This document shows, piece after piece, positions 33,642 through 45,720 of a DNA stretch of 64,000 nucleotides (position 1 is the stretch's first letter; the number at the start of each line of letters is the position of its first letter). The stretch spans positions 35,562,494 to 35,626,493 of the forward strand of contig NC_053045.1 in assembly GCF_003473485.1 (NCBI RefSeq), given 5' to 3'. Under the pieces are notes generated by a model. It was not told the origin of the DNA, did no database searches, and saw only the letters and a list, made by a program, of their open reading frames with translations. A program made the position numbers and the translations under genes. The stretch is from Medicago truncatula. Its lineage: Eukaryota; Streptophyta; Magnoliopsida; Fabales; Fabaceae.

Positions 33642-36600
33642 TCAGTGCTTGTGTTTTTTGTCGATATCATAAAGCACACACATGTCTGCTGCTGTCTTCA
33701 TCTGAAATCATATGGGTTGTGTGGAAGATTAAAATGCAGGACTTAAGCCAATGAACAAATAAATTCAAAAGGATTCGATAAACACCTAGTAGGTGTAGCT
33801 AAATAAATAATGAACAATCAATTCTTATTCCCAAACTTTTGTTATATGGCTAAAATGTTAAGAATGAAACCTTACAACTTTGTTTGGGAGTTAAGAAGGG
33901 GAAGAGAGGATAGTCTCTCACCTTGCATAGGGGGATTTATTTTTCTTCATAGGACTCAAACGTCAAACCCCCCAAATACGGAAGAACTAGAAATAAATTG
34001 GGAAAGGACTTTGGATGAGAACAATGGAGAATTCTCCAAATGGCTCCAAATTATCTTCCTCTTTTTATAATATATACTCTCAAAACAAAGAAAATATTAC
34101 ATCATAAGTCTTCCCTTCCCCTCCAAATACACTCCCAAACAAGGCGAGAGATTTTACTCTCATCCTCTTCTGATGGAGCTCGGAAATATAGTCTATGAAA
34201 GATAAATTAACTAGAACTTGAGCAAAAGCTCTTACAATAGCAAAGTGAAAGATAAATTGTAGAAAGGAAATGATTCCAAACTACCCTAGAGCTAAACGCC
34301 TGAAAGAAAGATAACACTCTTTCCTTGTCTAACCACAATGGTTCCTAGCATAATCTTGCATACCCACTGCCATTCACCCACCTTACCAACTAAGCATCCT
34401 AGCCCACTCTTTAACTACCATATAACCTCAACACACTCTGTATTACATAATAGCCCCTTTTCCCTTATCCCTCATACTCAGGCCTCTACCGTTTTCTCCC
34501 CTCTCTTCCCTTCCTAACTCCCAAAAAAAACCTTGACGTCAATTATTGAAGTCATAATATGAAGATAATAAGGTCTGGTTGGGGTTCAGTAGGTCTGCTT
34601 TGCATTCTTATTTTTCTTCATTGTCTTATGGAGAATAGCAGAAGCAGAGGAAAAGTTGTTGAATGAATAAATGACAACATGGTGCTATTCGCTCTCAAGA
34701 GGGAACTAGGAAAGCCAAACTCGAGCCTATTGTAGACAGTCCGGTATCATTCTTTTGACTCAACCAGAGCTCCAGTCACATGGAAGCAACTACAATCATT
34801 GGACCAAGACTTCCCTCTTCACTTAACAGGATGATATTCCATATTAAAAAAATACGAACAATTTAGTACTACCATGTTTTCTTGGGATTCAGATTTTCTT
34901 TTTCTCATTATAGGATAGGGTGATCAAAAACTAAATAAACACAGCATCTCATCATCTAAAATATGCAAAATAAATACACCTTGTACGAACCTGAATAACA
35001 TTTATAATTTGCTTGGTTGCCCATCCAAATAAACTTGTGCCGATTAGGAAAGAGATTAAGGTTATCTTTTGTAAATTACTTGATAAAACCTGAAAATAGA
35101 AACAATTAAGAACTAAGATGATCGGAAGAAACCCTCTAAATATCATGGATAATGGGCCCATTTGTTTAAGATTATAAAAAAATAAAAAAAATAAAAAAAC
35201 ATTTTTGACACTTCAGTTATGTTAATGTGTAAGCTTTTTTGAAAAACATTTCGTTAAAAAATGATTTTCATGTTGAAAATGAAAAGCTATTTTGAATAGC
35301 TTTTGAAGAAGTCATTTATAATAGAAGAGAGAGTAGTACAAAATCAAATAATTTTTTAGGTGCCAAAGCAACGTTAATAATCATTTTGAAACAAACACGA
35401 TAGTTTATGCTTTTTGAAAGGAAAAAAAAATTAAAAAATAATCGTTTAATTATTTATAGCAAAATCACTTTTATTCTAATCTATAACAAACAAGAGGGCG
35501 CAATCTAAAAAGCATCAGAAGCACAGAGAAAATACTAACATCCACCAATGTCTCTGTTTGGTTCTCCGCAAGATAAAACAAGATTAAGTAAAGAACCTGT
35601 AGAACATAAAGGATAAGAAACTAAGAAAAACAATATTAACAAAGGTTTTTAAACAAAATATTAAGATGACAGCATAACAATTACCTCACATGAGACACAA
35701 CAGTAAGCCATAAACATCCTATTTCCATAATAAGCCCTGAAAAGCCAGTTGGTGCTGTCTTTTACATCCTTATGACTGGCTTTGCCAGCCAGGAAAGTGC
35801 TGCATTTAAAGTAAAAAACCAACTCAATAAATTCATCAAGATCGAATCCAGTAACTGAAGAATCATACAGATTTGAGTTAGGGGAGAAAAAGAACAGTTA
35901 ACTTACAATACCTGTACATTTGAAACCAGTGGCTGCCAATGTCTAAGGCGAGCAATGACAAGAAGATCAAGCCAGGCCTGCACACAAATTCAGCCCAAAA
36001 GTCAGGTGTACAGGCTTAAAATCATAGCGACTGAGGATCAGCTCGAAAGGAGATATATCTTACTTGTATAATTGGGATAGAACTACAAGAAGACAAGCAG
36101 TGCTAATCCTGTAATTAAGAAAACTACATTAATTCAAAGCACACAGGAATCAAACAATACACAGAATTTCAATCAGTATTCAACATATTTCTTTGGCTAG
36201 CATGTGTACTATTACTGAGAGTGAGAAGGGAACAAGAACGAGAATAACCTGTCTGTTACCATATCCAGCACAGCTCCAAATGTTGACACTGAATCAAAAA
36301 AATAACATAACAATAAGTAATGAAAAATGCAACATTGTATAGCGGCTTATTAAAAAACAGCATGATGCGATAAACCATTGTGGCGTCGTGGAGCTATAAA
36401 TGCTTGATTAATATATCGGTTAATTATATGGAATAACTGGCGCCGTGGAGCTATAGATGCTTGATTAATATATTGGTTTAGTGTGTGGAATAACTACATT
36501 TCAAAAATAAAAAATAATAAGTACACAGAGACAGGAACTTTCCAAATTGCACAGTAAGGATATGCTATAACTATAGGTTTGCCTTATAATGGTGCTTAAA

Positions 36601-38295
36601 CATAAAAAACTAATAAAATACCAGCAGCATGATTTGAGCTGAGGACCTTTATGTTGATATTTAATTATACCATTGAAGCCAACCTTTATTAGCATACAAG
36701 CCTTCCTACCATCCTTCCTACCATTTATTTTGTTTATTTTTATTTAATACTCACTAAAGTCCACCCTAAGCAATGTTTCATAAAAAAATGTAAAATTCAA
36801 ACAATCAATAGAATGCCGTCATGGGAGAAAAACATGGCAGCTGGCACTCAAGAATGGAAAAGGTAAATCTGATCACAGATTTAAATTGTAAATGCTTCAC
36901 ATACAAAGATTTAAATGAATTCCATCTGTAATGTTCACTCAGTTAGCAAAACATGGCAGCTGGCACTCAAGAATGGAAAATGTATATATGATCACAGATA
37001 TAAATTGTATATGCTTCTCATACAAAGATCTAAGCGAACTCCATCAGTAATTTTCCCTCAGTTTCAAACAGATTTTCAAGTGTTAAGATCCAAATGATTT
37101 TGAAACATTCAATAATCAGGAAGAGTTTCAAAAATCAATTTAATCTGCCTTCACAAAACAGAAGGCATCTGAGAGTAAAGATATTTAATACAGGATCACA
37201 TTCAGAACACTCTAAACCACAAGGAGTCAGAAAATCTAGTCATCCCTTAATTATTGACCAACTTTTGCTCAAGAATGTTAGTGTGATGAATGTGGATGCA
37301 ATCGGATCATAGTGGACATTCATAGATTGTGTAAAGATTTTACTTAGTCAACTATTGAAATTATTTACAATTATCAACAGAAAATTATTAGTGGTCTGGC
37401 ATCAAAAAATTATACCTTGGTTGAATCTTCGAGCACACCAGCCATCCACAGCATCGCATACAAAGCTAGCAACACAAATTCAGCCAAATTATACACGGAC
37501 CCCGTATATATTAAAGAAGTAATAGTTCAATAGAAGGAAAAAAAAAATCCATTAAAGTGTATCCCACCTGAAAAAGTAGAGAATAGGGAAAACGATTTTG
37601 TTTCTTAAACATAAAGAGAAGGCAAGACAGTTCAAAAGAACCCGGATGTATCCTGCACCATCATGGACGGTCAAAAGTTAAGACAGTGTATTCTTGGAAC
37701 ACTATGAGCAAGAACATGATAAATCTCTTGAACAATCGAACAAAAAACAACAGGATTACACTGCTTACAACAATAAACATCTTTTGTTTACAAAACTAGT
37801 TGCTAACACATGGCATAATCCTTGTCAAAAACACATGGTATGATCCACTAAACAGTCCCAAAATGGCCTGGATAAAATTATGTATTACTCGGTCTATCTT
37901 ATCCCAATATATCTATCAATACTAAGGTCTTGTTCGGATAAACAGGTTAATAAAACACTAATAGCATAATCATTTACCATATAAGATATTTGTATAACAA
38001 AAGATAAAATAAAGTCAAACTATTTTAATATAAGCTATAAGAAGTTGTTTTCATAAGTTATCCTGGAGAGCTTATGAGCATGTCATAGGTTGTTTCCATA
38101 AATTTTCTCAAGGAGTCTCATGACAGGAGACAAACTCAAATAAGCCAATCCAAACGGACCCTATGGAATTAATAGACAATTTTTTCTACAAAGAAGTAAA
38201 CATGAGAGTATAATAATGAAATACCCACCAATGATATTAGGAATGTACAGGTAGACGGATAATTTACTGGACCTTGGCACCGGTTTCTTGGCCAT
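33642..38295 (-). CDS. PIS: Phosphatidylinositol synthase (CDP-diacylglycerol-inositol 3-phosphatidyltransferase)
   Basis: Joins CDP-diacylglycerol and myo-inositol to make phosphatidylinositol, with release of CMP, in the ER membrane. Ten exons (minus): 38295-38229, 37652-37568, 37465-37416, 36288-36249, 36108-36064, 35977-35912, 35799-35685, 35596-35540, 35089-34991, 33701-33642. All GT..AG, all phases agree, total 684 nt = 227 residues, which is the length I recall for Arabidopsis PIS1. The start MAKKPVPRSSKLSVYLYIPN is typical. The CDP-alcohol phosphotransferase signature is complete: D55..D58-G59..A62-R63, then G72, D76 and D80, split by introns 3 and 4. Several hydrophobic membrane segments follow (e.g. 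GLIFLSLLALDI). Introns hold repeats: a MITE in intron 1 and tandem duplications in intron 3. Confidence 0.97.
36382..36495. repeat. 57-bp tandem duplication in PIS intron 3
   Basis: Two 57-bp units (36382-36438, 36439-36495) starting GGCG(T/C)CGTGGAGCTATA, with about five or six differences. Confidence 0.85.
36832..37069. repeat. 119-bp tandem duplication in PIS intron 3
   Basis: Two 119-bp units begin at 36832 and 36951 with ACATGGCAGCTGGCACTCAA; later parts share GATCACAGAT and CATACAAAGAT. Identity is roughly 85-90 percent. Confidence 0.88.
37926..38161. mobile_element. MITE in PIS intron 1
   Basis: Left end GGTCTTGTTCGG and right end CCAAACGGACCC are imperfect inverted repeats. The interior shares words with the NicO-intron copy (30622-30886). 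Left flank TAA and right flank TAT allow no exact 3-bp duplication. Confidence 0.65.
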
Positions 38296-39212
38296 TGAAG
38301 CTTCTTATACCCTAAAACTTGACTATAAGGTATATAAAATTGTCAATCAAATATACACCTGCACAAATAGTTTCCAGTGAGAAATCCAAAGTCCTCACTC
38401 CCATCTCATTTCATGCACATATAAGTATATAACCACAACAACATAACACTAGTAGCATCGACACTTCTGATCGAAGACGTCGAACACTGACACGACACCG
38501 ACACATGTGATTAGATTGAATTATATCCTTTTATCAAAATTTTCAACGGGTCAATGTCGTGTTTGGTATCCGGAGCATAAACATTAGAAATGAAATAGGC
38601 ACAACCCATTAATGAACTTTATTTGATAATAATTAAGAACATGATGCAAAAAAAAAAAAAAAAAAAAAAAAGGTTAAATTGAATAATCCTATGTTATCAA
38701 TAACAAATCGAATCCAATGATTATTAAAAAAAATGGACGGACTTTCTTACGGTTAGTGGCGGCCTTGGGAACTCCGGCAGCTTTTTGCGGCGAGTGGAGT
38801 TGGAGTTCAGCGCAGCTCCGAATGTTGTTAGAGATTGGAAGGGAAGGGGAAAGCGATTTATTCTTCAAAAGGAAAAGAAAAGGAACTCGATTGCTCTTCT
38901 GATTAGATTTAGAATCTCATCTTAATCTCTTTTATCATAAAAATAATTAATTCATTTCTTCCCTCATTGTATTATTATTTTGCCTATTTGAACACTAGGA
39001 ATATATCTCAAGGTTTTTTAATCGTTAAGTACGAGTCATTATTCCCTTACAAAAAAAAGCACTCCTCATTTTTTTTATGGTTAATTAAAAAATAAATTGG
39101 AATAAAAGAGGACCAGATAAAGCTCAAATAAACAAAACCAAGATAATCCAAATTGAATCAAATATTAAATTAAAGTAGAAAACGTTTTATGTTGAGAAAG
39201 ATATAAGAGTGA
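38296..39212. other. PIS upstream region
   Basis: Contains the putative PIS 5' UTR/promoter. A repeat-like stretch at about 38458-38580 has CGACAC/GACACG words often seen in legume transposons. There is an A24 run at 38648-38671. The GC-richer block 38745-38830 could be a 5' exon or UTR part of PIS, but this is not shown. No other gene supported. Confidence 0.45.
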
Positions 39213-41199
39213 ACGGTCAACTTCGCCCTTGAATTTTTACGGGTTGGTCAAATTCATCTTTCAATTATGCGAAATATCAACTTAGTCCCTGAATTTGTCA
39301 GACGTCCATCAAAAAGGTCATTCCGTCAAAGTGCTCTGTTAGCCATGTTGATCTGTCGCCATGCATGCTTTGTTGTCTTGTACGTGTGGCAAGAAGGAAG
39401 CCACGTGTTCAAGGACTAATTTGATTGAATTTGAATTCAGTTTATTTTTTTTCTTTTGCTTTCCCATTTTGCCCCTGCATTACCCATACCTCCTTCTTCA
39501 GATTTCAGTCAGAAAAATAAAAAACGTCATTGACCCTTCTCCTTCCCACTAAAACTTTATCCATTCTCACCCCTCCAAAATCATCATCATCTCCGATGAT
39601 TCTGACGTTTTTGAAGTTTCTGTGTTCGGTTGTTTCAAAAAGGTAACGTCTTTCCTGTTGTTTGTCAAGTTTATGTGTTCGTATTCACCCTGTTTTTGTC
39701 CGTTTTTTTGTATTTTCGTTTTAAGTTTTGATCATTTTGTTTACCACATTTATGTGATCCTTGATGCTTTCCTTGTTCTTTGTTTGTATTTGTTGCGTTT
39801 TTTAAACAATTGTTTTGATTATTCCTTTTAGGGTTTTGAGTTAAGACTTAAAAATATTGTGCCTGGAAATACAAAAAGTGCAGGAAATGTTGTTGCAAAT
39901 GCTGGACAGGTATAACACTTACATTTTAAGGATCGATTTGACAATTATTTAATTAATTGAAAGACTTATATGATTGATTATGTCATAGTCTAAGGACTAA
40001 TTTGATTGAATTTGCAATTTCAGGGTGTTGCACCAAGGAGGTATGGCCTTAGAAGAATGATTTTTTTCAGCTAATAGGCCTAAGCAAACACCAATGAGGG
40101 GTCCTGTACCAGGTCATCCAACTCCTCCTGGCATAATTAGAGTTCCATATTCAACCTATGGTCCCCCGATTCGAATCAACCTCAATTCATGGAGTTTATA
40201 CAACCTCCGGATTTCCAAAGAAGTGAAGCTTCATGAAGTTTAAAATATGATTTTGGATTTGTAATATTTAGGCTTATTTGAATTATGCCCCATAGTTAGA
40301 TTTCCTTTTGCTTATTTTTATTTAAGACTCATGACTTGTTAATGTCTCATAATTGGGTTTCTTTTGCATATGTAATGTCTCAAACGTATGACTTACGACC
40401 TATGACTTTTGCCTAAGTAATATTTCATTTCCAATTTGTGTGTTCTGGATTTTTTTACTCCATTTTGTACATATATGCTTCAATGATCAATTTGATATCT
40501 GATTAAACAATTCAGGAACTTATTTGATGCGTTTTTAATATAACGTATGAATCTATTTGATAGATAGAAAAATAATTCAGAGACTAATTTGATGGAAATA
40601 TTATTACAGAAAGGTTACATTTCTGAATTATCTTCAACCTCTTTTGATCACCATTAAACTTGGAGCTTGAAGATGAAGCTCGACTTTCATAACAGTTTTT
40701 TGCCATATTCCCACCCCCCATCATTTTGGATTTTATTTCAATAGTTTTGCTTCAAGAAATTTTGAGGATTTTGGTTTTAAGATTCAATACGAAAAAATTA
40801 GGGTTTGAAGTTTTTTGAATTGGGGAAGAATTGGACCACTTATTATTGGAGGAAATTTAAATGATTTTAGAGTGTAGATTGTAGATTGTGTAATTAGGGT
40901 TCCAATTTTATACAATTGGGGAAGAAAGAGCCGTTGGGGAAGAAGAGAGCAGTTTGGGAAGAAACCAAAAAAATTATGCAAATCAATCAATTTAGTCCTT
41001 CGAAATGTTTGTTATTATCGGCCAAATTAGTCCTTGCCTACGTGACGTCTAACATGTGAGAGGCTAACGGTCACGTCAGCCCCGTTAACGCTCCGTTTGA
41101 ACAGAAGTACTAACTTGATTGACATTTAACAAATTCAGGGATTAAATTGATATTTCGCATAATTCATGGACTAATTTGGACCTTAATGAATTTTGACAG
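39213..41199. mobile_element. TIR transposon (MULE-like) with coding relics
   Basis: The outer about 220 bp on each side (39213-39440 and 40980-41199) are imperfect inverted copies; the best block is AATTATGCGAAATATCAA with (C/T)T(A/T)A(G/A)TCCCTGAATTTGT. Inside, on the plus strand, a spliced-looking frame (39836-39909, then 40024-40073 after TTTCAG) ends in Gly-Val-Ala-Pro-Arg-Arg-Tyr-Gly, and a Pro/Arg-rich piece follows to about 40242. These look like the C-terminal remnants of a transposase. The Mutator-like assignment is an inference from long arms; no exact 9-bp duplication was found. Confidence 0.55.
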
Positions 41200-41440
41200 T
41201 ACAAAATCGAAAATTTGGCATGGGTTAAACCGAAATTCGCTCAAATTAACGGGGGTAAACCGAAATTTGCTCAAATTACAACGGAATAAACCGAAATTTG
41301 GTCAAATTACAGGGAGTGAAATTTTCATGAAGGTCCAAAAGCAAAAAATCTTCAAATTACAAGGATGAAATTCAAAAAAAAAAAATTATAGGGAAAAACG
41401 AAAACGACCTATATTACAGGGGGTAAAACACTATTAACCC
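41200..41440 (+). repeat. Imperfect minisatellite (TAAACCGAAATTTG units)
   Basis: Units of about 30 bp built on TAAACCGAAATT(T/C)G(C/G)TC and CAAATTACA(G/A)GGG recur four or more times between 41227 and 41425 with decay. It lies directly next to the TIR element and may be part of a larger transposon. Confidence 0.65.
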
Positions 41441-41581
41441 AAAAAATTATTAACTAAAAGAACAGTCGAAAAAATTACAATAAAAATAAATTACGACAAT
41501 AATATGCAATCCCAGTGATTCAAATTATTACGTTGACACTTTTTAGCATAATATATATAATATAGAAAGAAAATTAACGTA

Positions 41582-41711
41582 TTCTCGTAAGCTTAACTCA
41601 GTTGGTATAGATATTGCATATTATATTTAGAGGTCAGGGTTCGAACCCTGGACACTCTACTTCTCCACAATTAAATTGTGTGAGTTAGGCTACTTGACAA
41701 AAAAAAAAATT
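41582..41711 (+). mobile_element. tRNA-derived SINE
   Basis: Starts TTCTCGTAAGCTTAACTCAG then TTGG (A box) and has a perfect B box GGTTCGAACCC at about 41639-41649, correct spacing for an RNA polymerase III promoter. It ends in ACTTGACA followed by A11. Possible short duplication AAAATTAA on the left and AAAAATTAA on the right. It is not a functional tRNA: the acceptor and anticodon arms do not pair. Confidence 0.75.
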
Positions 41712-42155
41712 AAAGTAAAAAATAAAAAAGAATATTAAGCTGGTACATTACAATTTACAAAGCCATATCACACTGTTCAACTTTTTTACTTTAGCAAAGC
41801 AATTTTTTCAATTATATTGTATTCTATCATGCATTGTCAAAATTACAATACTGCCATTAATGAAAATTGTTACTTTTCTCCGTGTTTTCCCTTTTCTCCA
41901 AAGAATGCAAAATTGAAAACAGAAATCGGAAACATCTTTTAGCAGTTTTGCTTTTTCAATTTTAAAAACCATTAAAATGAAAATAGTTTTCTAAAACAGT
42001 TTTTAGAAACATGTCAATCAAACAAGTTTTTTTATTCTATGTTTTTAAAAACAAAAAAATTGTTTTTGAAAACTGAATCAAACAGACTCTCAGTCTCCCG
42101 ATCCCAACTCCACCATTCATAGTATAACCATGTATATGCCTTTAGCTAACAAATA
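41712..42155. other. AT-rich spacer, no gene seen
   Basis: Nothing supported. Contains a short direct-repeat-rich segment of AAACAGTTTT/AAAACTG words at about 41935-42075. Confidence 0.55.
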
Positions 42156-42451
42156 CTCCCTCCGGTCCTTTTTATTAGAAACAAAAGTGGAAATTTTTTT
42201 GATCCTTTTTATAAGAAATATTGACCAAGTTTCAAGTATGTTTGAAGCTAAATTTCATTTGTGCCCTTATTTATTATGAGAGAATATTAAAAGTAAGTAA
42301 GTTGGTGGAATAAAGAGTAATTAATTTAGGGGTATTCATGTAATTTTTTTTAAATGTAGAAATATATTAAATGAAGATAACTATTTTCAATGTATTTCCT
42401 TGATCCTGATGTTTTATGTCTTTTGTTTCTTGTATAAAGAACCGAAGGGAG
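42156..42451. mobile_element. Stowaway-like MITE
   Basis: Begins CTCCCTCCGGTCC and ends in GGACC-like ACCGAAGGGAG; both sides are flanked by TA (42154-42155, 42452-42453). 296 bp, AT-rich interior with no coding capacity. Confidence 0.8.
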
Positions 42452-42787
42452 TACTCGATTTTTATGAAGTTACTTTAATCTTTTCCTCTAGTGATAACTT
42501 TGAAAATATTTTCATTTGTAGTTTTCCAAATAACTCAGACAATGGAATGCCAAATTAGTCAATAACCCTTCTTTAGTTTCTTGTTTCTCGCCTCACCCAT
42601 AAGATAATCAAGTTTGCCCAAATAAATTCGATGGTATAATAATAGCCCTTCCAAGCCACCTAAAACCATAAACCACAGAGCCACCTAAAAAGCATAGACC
42701 ACACATTGAAAGACAATGCACAATGAAGGAAAATACGGATAGATAGAGCACAAAGTTTGAGGATGTCTCTTGTTGTAAACCATTGTA

Positions 42788-42913
42788 CTCCCTCCGTTAA
42801 TTTATTTTTTAGATTTATTCATTTAATGATGTATGTGGTTCATAATATGGACCATAAATATCATTAAATGAACCTAAAAAATAAATTTTACTTATATTTA
42901 AAAACGGAGGGAG
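42788..42913. mobile_element. Stowaway-like MITE
   Basis: 126 bp, starts CTCCCTCCGTTAATTTATTT and ends with AACGGAGGGAG; flanked by TA at 42786-42787 and 42914-42915. Inner arms (TTCATTTAATGAT / ATCATTAAATGAA) also pair, so it can fold almost end to end. Confidence 0.88.
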
Positions 42914-43055
42914 TATACATTACTAAGTTTCTCTTTGTTGGAATTTGACCCAAAAAAAGATTTTAAGAAAAAACGTCTTTTGAAGGAGTTGGACTTTTCC
43001 ACAACTCAATTCTCTCCCTCTAACAAAACATACACCACCACCCCCAACCCACCCA

Positions 43056-43086
43056 CCCCCCCCCCCCCCCACACACACACACACAC
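43056..43086. repeat. C15 run followed by an AC microsatellite
   Basis: C run 43056-43070, then (AC)8 at 43071-43086. Confidence 0.95.
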
Positions 43087-44756
43087 TATCGCTCATATGT
43101 AAAGATTATTAAGGTATGCCCCAGTTTCACCTTAGTGGTCTTGTTTGAGTTGCATTAAGCGTCTCTAACAATGTTAAGACACTCGTCTTGATACAACCAA
43201 ATATGTTTGAATATCTTGGTATATATTCTTAGGGTCTTGCTAACCATTGCCCCCTCGGGGCAATGGTTATGGTAACCAGAATTAGTAGCTTTACATTGAA
43301 AACAACAATTTATAAACTTTTTACAAGTTGACTTGACCACTTTTAATCATTTTCCAACAAAATTTTTTTATTTTTGTTCTTTTATCCAATACCCTGTTGA
43401 TGTTTATACTGATCAATCATATGTGGATTTATTTTAGTTAAGATGTAGATAACGGATACGAATATGAATACGTAGATAAGGGAAATGATAGATAGTATGG
43501 TAAAGTGTCTACGAAATATGTGAAATTTGAATTTTCTTTTAATTCTTTACACAACTTTTACCAGCTTAAATTCGATGATGGAATCTATGAGTGAGCTTCT
43601 TCCGAGCCAACACGTTTTGTTTAATTTAATTTTACAAAGCTGCTTGTAAAACATAATGAAATTGATTCTAAACTCTCTAGTTCTCCTTTAAAAGCCGCTT
43701 GTAAAATATAATGAAATTTTTTTCAAAGCTGCTTCGCGAAGCATTTCTATCAAGTTTGTTGTGTTTTTTATTTATTTAATTTATTCTTGTCCTCTTTAAA
43801 AAAAAGAGGGAAAGCTGCACTTGTTGATATCAATTTGCAATCCGTGAATTTTCGTAGAAAAGTAGTCCGTACTATTTAGCAGCTCTCATGTAGATAATTA
43901 GATGATATTAATGTTTCTATCCACGTAAATATGGGTTTGAATACGAGTATTTTTTTTTTTTTAAATGCATATATGAAAATAAATACTTTATTTTCCAAAC
44001 TAGATCCTATTCCTAGCTGAGCTCCACTTGTTTATATCCTAAATCAGTGATTATTATTGAACCCCTAACCACATGAAAATGAAATATACTTGATACTTCC
44101 ACTCGTCCATCATATAGACACAAAATTACTACATCGTCATCGTCATTCAATACACAATAGTGCAAGACCTGATGGTAACAATTGCCTAAGAAACATAATC
44201 ATCACATAATTAATGGACCTTAGCTCAATAACCTACCAAAAGGAAAGATCAAATCTTATCATATATGAATAAATTAATGACTTTGAAAATTCAAACTACT
44301 ACACAGCAGTGGTTAGGACATGCATGTGAAGGAAGGCCCACTTATATATAATTAAAAAAACTAATGATATCTTTTTGATTGATTAGTGATGAAATCTGGA
44401 TAAGTTTAATTGAAAAAGAAGGAATGGAACACCATACGGTTGTTAATTGTTGGTTACTTAATTTAGGTACATGCGTTCCTTACTTCCTTCCTTCCGGTTT
44501 CCTCATCTAGTAGTAACATCAAAATCTATGCCACACCATATCCTTAGTCATACCAAAGTCTTTCTTTCCCATTATCGAGTATTTGACCAACTATATCCAC
44601 ATGACATTTGACGTTGAAAACATCACATTAAGACAAAAATAATCACCGACTTTATTTTGGATAATTACCGTTTTAAACCAACAATATGACACGTGGACGT
44701 GTAAGATTTTGAATCCTTAACTACTTTGTCGGAGACTTTGTTTACTCAATCATCTC
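43087..44756. other. Spacer and HIPP upstream region
   Basis: No gene supported. A perfect 13-bp inverted repeat with a 3-base loop (TAACCATTGCCCC and its complement) is at 43241-43269. The last about 400 bp are the presumed HIPP promoter. Confidence 0.5.
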
Positions 44757-44764
44757 TATAAATA
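44757..44764 (+). promoter_or_regulatory. TATA box of the HIPP gene
   Basis: TATAAATA, 82 bases upstream of the ATG at 44846. Confidence 0.7.
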
Positions 44765-44845
44765 TAGAATGTAAGTAAGTAGCAGCACTATCAAAACATT
44801 AACAGTTTATCACTTATCATTTCTATCAAACGCGTATACTTCAAT

Positions 44846-45720
44846 ATGGGTGCTCTTGATCACATCTCAGACCTCTTTGACTGCTCTTACAGAAGATCCA
44901 CATACAAGAAGAAACGAAAGCAATTCCAGGTAACACAAAATTAATCAACTCTTTTTAATTCTATTAATTCGTATTCTATTCTATGTAGTTACCGATCGAC
45001 TTGTTCATATTTTTTCTTCTTCAAAATAATATTATTGATTTTCTTTAAATCAACATTTTCATTAAAATATAAATTGTTCGAACGAAGTAACTAGAAAAAA
45101 GCAGATTATTCTAATACTCCTCTTCTAGAGGGATCATCTAAAAAGCAACGTGATCCAATCACCATGAATATATTAAGCAAGCTTGATTTTTAGTTTTTGA
45201 AAGAAAAAAAATTGTATTAAAATTTGAACCATCTTATCTCGACTCAAGAATCATCCATGTAATTCATCCAACTGCGCGCAATTGCATGAATTCATTTTCA
45301 ATATGTATGTGACAATTATAAATTATTATGCAGACGGTTGAGGTAAAAGTGAAGATGGATTGCGAAGGATGCGAAAGAAAAGTGAAGAAATCAGTGGAAG
45401 GGATGAAAGGAGTGACACAAGTGGAAGTAGATCGCAAAGCAAGCAAAGTAACAGTCACAGGCTACGTGGAACCTTCCAAGGTGGTGGCACGCATGTCTCA
45501 TCGTACAGGGAAAAGGGTTGAGCTATGGCCTTATGTTCCATACGATGTTGTTGCACACCCTTATGCACCTGGTGTTTATGACAAAAAAGCACCATCTGGT
45601 TACGTTAGAAACGCAAATTATGATCCAAATGTTTCAAATCTTGCTCGTGCTAGTTCAGCTGAAGTTAGATACACTACTGCTTTCAGTGATGATAACCCCA
45701 CTGCATGTGCCATTATGTGA
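44846..45720 (+). CDS. HIPP: Heavy-metal-associated isoprenylated plant protein (HIPP25/26/27 type)
   Basis: Two exons, 44846-44929 and 45334-45720, in phase, 156 residues. Exon 1 gives MGALDHISDLFDCSYRR, typical of the HIPP26 group. Exon 2 holds one HMA domain with the metal-binding motif M36-D-C38-E-G-C41, and the protein ends C153-A-I-M, a CaaX farnesylation box. HIPPs bind Cd, Cu or Zn through the two cysteines and are targeted to membranes or nuclei by the lipid; HIPP26 interacts with a zinc-finger homeodomain factor in stress responses (family knowledge). Start chosen because the frame and N-terminal motif begin at this ATG, with a TATA box 82 bp upstream. Confidence 0.96.

Noticed and set aside
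41582..41711. Possible tRNA gene
   Set aside because: A and B boxes are present, but the acceptor stem and anticodon arm do not form and a poly(A) tail follows, so it is a SINE.
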